From contig JAFZHS010000008.1 in assembly GCA_017554745.1 (NCBI GenBank), positions 112,449 to 176,448 on the forward strand: DNA of 64,000 bases, in the 5' to 3' direction. Both the position numbers and the translations under genes were made by a program. This DNA is from Clostridiales bacterium (lineage in GTDB: Bacteria; Bacillota; Clostridia; Saccharofermentanales; Saccharofermentanaceae). The stretch's first letter is position 1. Each line of letters begins with the position of its first letter. This document shows positions 60,313 to 64,000 of this stretch, in pieces. The notes beneath the pieces were generated by a model. That model worked only from the letters and a program-made list of their open reading frames with translations, did no database searches and was not told the DNA's origin.

Positions 60313-61098
60313 ATGGCTGACATTCTCGAACAGATAGCAGAACATAACGAGATGATATATCTGAGCAGAAAGCTCGAGGTATCTCTCTCCGAGATGAAGG
60401 ACCTGGCGTATGCCGCTCCTTCTAAGGGCTTCGCGTTCGAGAATAAGCTCAAGGAAGAGGGAATGAGCTTTATCTGCGAGTGCAAGAAAGCATCCCCTTC
60501 CAAGGGCATAATAGCCGGGGATTTCCCGTACCTTGATATAGCTAAGTCATATGAAGCGGCAGGCGCATCCTGCATCTCCGTCCTTACAGAGCCCAAGTGG
60601 TTCATGGGATCTCTCGATTATCTTGATGAGATCGCATCGGAGGTGGAGATCCCTGTTCTCCGCAAGGATTTTACGGTAGACGAGTACATGATCTACGAGG
60701 CGCGTGCCAGAAAAGCTTCTGCAGTACTTCTTATCTGCTCTATCCTGAATTCAGCCACGCTCGGTAAATATATCAGGATCTGCGATGAATTGGAGCTTAC
60801 GGCTCTGGTGGAAGCGCACGACAAAAACGAGTGCGACATGGCTTTGGGCGAAGGCGCAAGAGTCATCGGTGTAAATAACCGTAACTTAAGGGATTTCACG
60901 GTCGATCCGACGAACTGCCTGAGATTAAGAGATTATGTCGGTGACAAGGCGCTTTTCGTTGCGGAGAGTGGCGTTAAGGAAAGATCAGAAGTCGAGGCCC
61001 TTGAGAAAGCCGGAGTCGATGCGGTGCTCATCGGTGAATCCATGATGAGAGCGGAAGACAAGACGGCATTCCTGAAATCTTTGAAAGGATTAGCGTAA
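60313..61098 (+). CDS. trpC: Indole-3-glycerol phosphate synthase
   Basis: Closes the indole ring, step 4 of the pathway. The hallmark CECKKASPSKGII near residue 57, PVLRKDFTVDEYMIYEARA, GVNNRNLRDFTVD and FVAESGVK are all present. The length of 261 residues is typical of the single-function enzyme. It starts 11 nt after trpD and its stop overlaps the trpF start by one base. Confidence 0.96.
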   Translation: MADILEQIAEHNEMIYLSRKLEVSLSEMKDLAYAAPSKGFAFENKLKEEGMSFICECKKASPSKGIIAGDFPYLDIAKSYEAAGASCISVLTEPKWFMGSLDYLDEIASEVEIPVLRKDFTVDEYMIYEARARKASAVLLICSILNSATLGKYIRICDELELTALVEAHDKNECDMALGEGARVIGVNNRNLRDFTVDPTNCLRLRDYVGDKALFVAESGVKERSEVEALEKAGVDAVLIGESMMRAEDKTAFLKSLKGLA

Positions 61099-61715
61099 TG
61101 TTTGGCACAGAGCTTAAGATATGCGGATTATCCCGCCTCGAAGATATTATCGCCGTTAACAGACACGGCGCTGATTACGCGGGTTTTGTCTTTTTCGAAA
61201 AGTCCAAAAGATACGTCGATCCCTACAAGGCCAACGAATTGATCTCGCTCTTAAGAACTGATATCAAGCCTGTCGGAGTATTCATGGATGAGCCGCTGGA
61301 CAACGTCGTCCGCATCGCGAGAATATCCGGTGTCGAGCTGGTACAGCTCCACGGTCACGAGTCTGAAGAGTACGTCGAATACGTAAAGAGGACTTTGGAC
61401 CGCCCCGTCATAAAAGCTTATAAGGCTTCGGAAGAGGGCGCTCTTGAGAAAGCCGCAAACAGCAATGCCGATTACGTCATGATCGATTCCGGCGCAGGCT
61501 CGGGAAAGAAGTTTGACTGGAACATCTTAAAAGATTTCAAGAGGGATTATTTCCTCGCAGGAGGCCTTGATCCCGAATCGGTAGGCGAAGCGATAAGAAT
61601 GCTCGAACCTTTTGCCGTAGATGTAAGCTCGGGAGTAGAGACAGACGGTGTCAAGGACGAAGCGAAAATAGCAAGTTTTATCAAAGCAGTTAAGTATGGA
61701 GGTAGTTATGCCTGA
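61098..61715 (+). CDS. trpF: Phosphoribosylanthranilate isomerase
   Basis: Amadori isomerisation, step 3 of the pathway. [12 protein letters not shown] has the catalytic Cys, [36 protein letters not shown] and [14 protein letters not shown] (catalytic Asp) follow. It overlaps trpC by one base and trpB by 8 nt, giving tight translational coupling. Confidence 0.96.
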   Translation: MFGTELKICGLSRLEDIIAVNRHGADYAGFVFFEKSKRYVDPYKANELISLLRTDIKPVGVFMDEPLDNVVRIARISGVELVQLHGHESEEYVEYVKRTLDRPVIKAYKASEEGALEKAANSNADYVMIDSGAGSGKKFDWNILKDFKRDYFLAGGLDPESVGEAIRMLEPFAVDVSSGVETDGVKDEAKIASFIKAVKYGGSYA

Positions 61716-62898
61716 TTCAAAAGGAAGATTCGGAATACACGGAGGACAGTATATCCCCGAGACTCTGATGAACGCGATAATAGAGCTTGAAGAGGCTTAT
61801 AACCATTACAAGGATGATCCCGAGTTTAATAAAGAACTTACGGAGCTTCTGAACGACTACGCAGGCCGTCCGTCAAATCTGTATTTTGCAGAGAAGATGA
61901 CAAAGGACTTAGGCGGCGCGAAGATCTACCTCAAGAGAGAAGATCTCAATCACACGGGTTCTCATAAGATCAACAACGTACTTGGCCAGGCTCTTCTTGC
62001 CAAGAAGATGGGCAAGACAAGACTCATTGCTGAGACAGGCGCAGGCCAGCACGGCGTTGCCACGGCTACTGCGGCTGCTCTCTTCGGTATGGAATGTGTA
62101 ATCTTCATGGGCAAGGTAGACTGCGAGCGCCAGGCACTCAATGTGTACAGAATGAAGCTCCTCGGAGCTGACGTCGTGCCTGTAACCTCAGGTACGGCCA
62201 CACTTAAGGATGCGGTATCCGAGTGCATGCGCGAATGGACAACAAGGATCGACGATACGCATTACTGCTTAGGCTCCGTAATGGGTCCTCATCCGTTCCC
62301 GACAATAGTAAGGGATTTCCAGGCCGTTATCTCACGCGAGTCCAAGGCGCAGATCATGGAGAAGGAAGGCCGCCTTCCTGACTATGTCCTCGCTTGCTGC
62401 GGCGGCGGTTCAAATGCCATCGGATCCTTCTATCACTATATTGAGGACGAGGGTGTAAACCTCATCGGCTGCGAGGCTGCAGGCAGGGGCATCGACACCT
62501 TCGAGACGGCAGCTACCATCAACACAGGTAAACTCGGCATCTTCCACGGCATGAAGTCTTACTTCTGCCAGGACGAGTACGGCCAGATCGCTCCGGTCTA
62601 TTCGATCTCCGCTGGCCTTGATTATCCGGGCATCGGCCCTGAGCACGCCATGCTCCACGATATCGGAAGGGCACAGTATGTTGCCATAACGGATGACGAG
62701 GCAGTCAATGCTTTCGAGTATCTGTCCAGGACAGAAGGCATCATCCCGGCCATCGAGTCCGCGCACGCTGTAGCTCACGCCATAAAGCTCGCGCCCACGC
62801 TTGATAAGGACAAGATCATGATCATCACGATCTCCGGCCGCGGCGACAAGGACTGCGCTGCCATCGCACGTTACAGGGGGGAGAACATCAATGAGTAA
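61708..62898 (+). CDS. trpB: Tryptophan synthase beta chain
   Basis: Joins indole and serine with [14 protein letters not shown] has the PLP Lys87; [29 protein letters not shown] (phosphate cup), and SGRGDKD near the end are typical of TrpB1. I start at ATG 61708, 6 nt after GGAGG; ATG 61696 precedes that ribosome binding site. It has 396 residues. The end overlaps trpA by 8 nt. Confidence 0.97.
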   Translation: MPDSKGRFGIHGGQYIPETLMNAIIELEEAYNHYKDDPEFNKELTELLNDYAGRPSNLYFAEKMTKDLGGAKIYLKREDLNHTGSHKINNVLGQALLAKKMGKTRLIAETGAGQHGVATATAAALFGMECVIFMGKVDCERQALNVYRMKLLGADVVPVTSGTATLKDAVSECMREWTTRIDDTHYCLGSVMGPHPFPTIVRDFQAVISRESKAQIMEKEGRLPDYVLACCGGGSNAIGSFYHYIEDEGVNLIGCEAAGRGIDTFETAATINTGKLGIFHGMKSYFCQDEYGQIAPVYSISAGLDYPGIGPEHAMLHDIGRAQYVAITDDEAVNAFEYLSRTEGIIPAIESAHAVAHAIKLAPTLDKDKIMIITISGRGDKDCAAIARYRGENINE

Positions 62899-63667
62899 TA
62901 TTGCTAAAGCATTTGAGAACGGTAAGGCGTTCATTCCTTTTATTACCTGCGGCGATCCCGATCTCGAGACTACCGCAAAGTGCGTCGTCGAGATGCAGCA
63001 GGCTGGAGCTTCTCTTGTAGAACTCGGCATACCTTTCTCCGATCCTACGGCTGAAGGCCCGGTCATCATGGAAGCTTCTTTGAGAGCGCTCGAAAACGGC
63101 TGCACTACGGACAAGGTTTTCGGGATGGTCAAAAAGCTCAGGAACGAGATGGGCGTTACCATCCCCATGGTTTTCATGACATACGCAAACGTCGTTTTCT
63201 CATACGGAATCGAGCGCTTCTGCCAGAATGCCGCTGAATGCGGCGTGGACGGCATCATCCTGCCCGATGTCCCTTATGAGGAAAAGGATGAGTTCGACGG
63301 CATCTGCAAATCTCACGGCCTTGACCTGATCTCTCTGATCGCTCCCACATCGCACGAGCGCATCTCCATGATCGCCAAAGAGGCTTCAGGCTTCATCTAT
63401 ATCGTCTCGAGCCTCGGCGTTACGGGCGTAAGAAGCCAGATCACGACTGACATCCCGTCGCTTTGCGCTGCAGTCAAGGCTGCTACTGATGTTCCCTGTG
63501 CCATCGGCTTCGGCATCTCGACTCCAGAGCAGGCAGAGAAAATGTCTCAGAGCGCTGACGGCGTGATCGTCGGTTCAGCCATCGTAAAGCTCCTGGCGCA
63601 GTACGGAAAAGACGCTCCGGAGAAGGTCTTTGAGTACGTAAAGTCCATGGTGGATGCTATTAGATGA
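62891..63667 (+). CDS. trpA: Tryptophan synthase alpha chain
   Basis: Splits indole-3-glycerol phosphate to indole and GAP and channels indole to Trp[25 protein letters not shown] (catalytic Glu44), [14 protein letters not shown] and [11 protein letters not shown] are as in the family. The residue equal to Asp60 of the enteric enzyme is Glu55 here (AEGP instead of ADGP), a change also met in some clostridial sequences as far as I recall. It is the last gene of the operon. Confidence 0.95.
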   Translation: MSNIAKAFENGKAFIPFITCGDPDLETTAKCVVEMQQAGASLVELGIPFSDPTAEGPVIMEASLRALENGCTTDKVFGMVKKLRNEMGVTIPMVFMTYANVVFSYGIERFCQNAAECGVDGIILPDVPYEEKDEFDGICKSHGLDLISLIAPTSHERISMIAKEASGFIYIVSSLGVTGVRSQITTDIPSLCAAVKAATDVPCAIGFGISTPEQAEKMSQSADGVIVGSAIVKLLAQYGKDAPEKVFEYVKSMVDAIR

Positions 63668-63703
63668 ACAATCGTTAAAAGTTTTGAATTTGCCCGAATA
63701 TAT

Positions 63704-63738
63704 GGGGTGTTTTCGGTTGAAAACACCCCTTTGCTTTT
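63704..63738 (+). terminator. Terminator of the trp operon
   Basis: GGGGTGTTTTC / GAAAACACCCC perfect 11-bp stem with a 4-nt loop, followed by TTTGCTTTT. Confidence 0.93.
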
Positions 63739-63745
63739 ATATAAT
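63717..63745 (+). promoter_or_regulatory. Sigma-A promoter of the NifU-like gene, inside the trp terminator
   Basis: TTGAAA (63717-63722), a 17-bp spacer and TATAAT (63740-63745). The -35 box overlaps the loop and 3' arm of the terminator hairpin. Confidence 0.85.
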
Positions 63746-63808
63746 TACTATTCGGAAACTTTAATCAATTCCACCAAGTAATTCCTTGAAAGGAAAGGAG
63801 AAATAGAC

Positions 63809-64000
63809 ATGATTTATTCGACAGAAGTCAAGAACATGTGCTCTGTTCATCAGGGTGTACATCACGGTGCTGCACCGATCCCTGAGGAAGCAAAGTGGGT
63901 TAGCGCAAAGGATGTTAAGGACATCTCCGGTTACACACACGGTATCGGCTGGTGCGCTCCTCAGCAGGGTGCTTGCAAGCTGTCCCTCAACGTTAAGGAC
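63809..64000 (+). CDS. NifU-like Fe-S cluster scaffold protein, N-terminal part (3' end outside window)
   Basis: 64 codons are visible: MIYSTEVKNMCSVHQGVHHG, then the conserved segment SGYTHGIGWCAPQQGACKLS. This start is typical of a clostridial iron-sulfur assembly scaffold-type protein that usually stands next to a GGGtGRT protein gene; the assignment comes from memory of the family. Cysteines at 11, 49 and 56 could hold a cluster. AAAGGAG is 9-10 nt before the ATG. The neighbour gene is outside the window. Confidence 0.7.
   Translation, partial: MIYSTEVKNMCSVHQGVHHGAAPIPEEAKWVSAKDVKDISGYTHGIGWCAPQQGACKLSLNVKD

Overview
The window reads as chromosomal DNA of a fibre-degrading anaerobe of the class Clostridia (Bacillota). 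This is inferred from strong AGGAGG ribosome binding sites, sigma-A promoters, a CIRCE-controlled Hsp20, a tRNA-Trp-type T-box, many TTESSE-rich lipoproteins, DUF624, DUF1934 and DUF3021 families, and a glycoside hydrolase set (GH3 in inverted domain order, GH9) typical of rumen and gut clostridia. The genus cannot be fixed from the sequence alone. No insertion sequence, phage gene or CRISPR array is visible.

Layout. 1-5761: tail of a GGDEF gene, a zinc-ribbon membrane protein, hsp20 behind CIRCE, glycerate kinase, a small unknown ORF followed by an XRE-HD(SpoT-type) fusion, and a membrane GGDEF protein. 5825-9305: a two-gene unit of a LacI-type sensor-GGDEF fusion and an ECF sigma factor carrying a membrane anchor and an extracytoplasmic tail. 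9475-12980: an ABC exporter-LytTR-DUF3021 cassette and a TetR-membrane protein pair. 13033-27013: a glucuronate/uronide locus (GntR, uxuB, uxuA, YesL-like DUF624, SASA acetylesterase, LplB/LplC/LplA-type ABC importer, uxaC, kdgA, kdgK). 27123-39112: NlpC/P60-like secreted protein, GH3 beta-glucosidase, J-like membrane protein, rsuA, Smr, UDG, tRNA-Gln, tautomerase, GH9 lipoprotein, nitroreductase-like, flavodoxin, and a lipoprotein under a BlaI/CopY-type operator array. 39249-51363: mostly housekeeping genes (surE, rluA-type, murI, DUF1934, rpmF, der, typA, mltG, U32). 51364-58918: a candidate structured RNA with a 16-codon ORF, an AI-2E-type permease, a zinc-ribbon repeat protein, and two very large paralogous solute-binding lipoproteins. 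58942-63667: T-box plus trpDCFBA. 63809-end: start of a NifU-like scaffold gene.

How the parts work together. The uronate locus encodes every step from glucuronate to pyruvate plus glyceraldehyde-3-phosphate (UxaC, UxuB, UxuA, KdgK, KdgA), an importer for the sugar or oligomer, and a deacetylating esterase. Three promoters in it share a 12-bp site, CWAGTATRCWAG, close to the operator described for Bacillus GntR, which suggests one regulon under the local GntR protein. GH9 (outside, lipid-anchored) and GH3 (inside) fit the same plant-wall lifestyle.

The most unusual signals are: (i) four promoters whose TATAAT lies exactly 6 nt before the ATG, predicting leaderless mRNAs; (ii) the three-site GntR-type regulon; (iii) a self-contained, promoter-to-terminator, roughly 230-nt structured transcript at 51486-51717; (iv) a BlaI/CopY-like triple operator without its regulator nearby; (v) duplicated solute-binding giants that also share their 5' leader.
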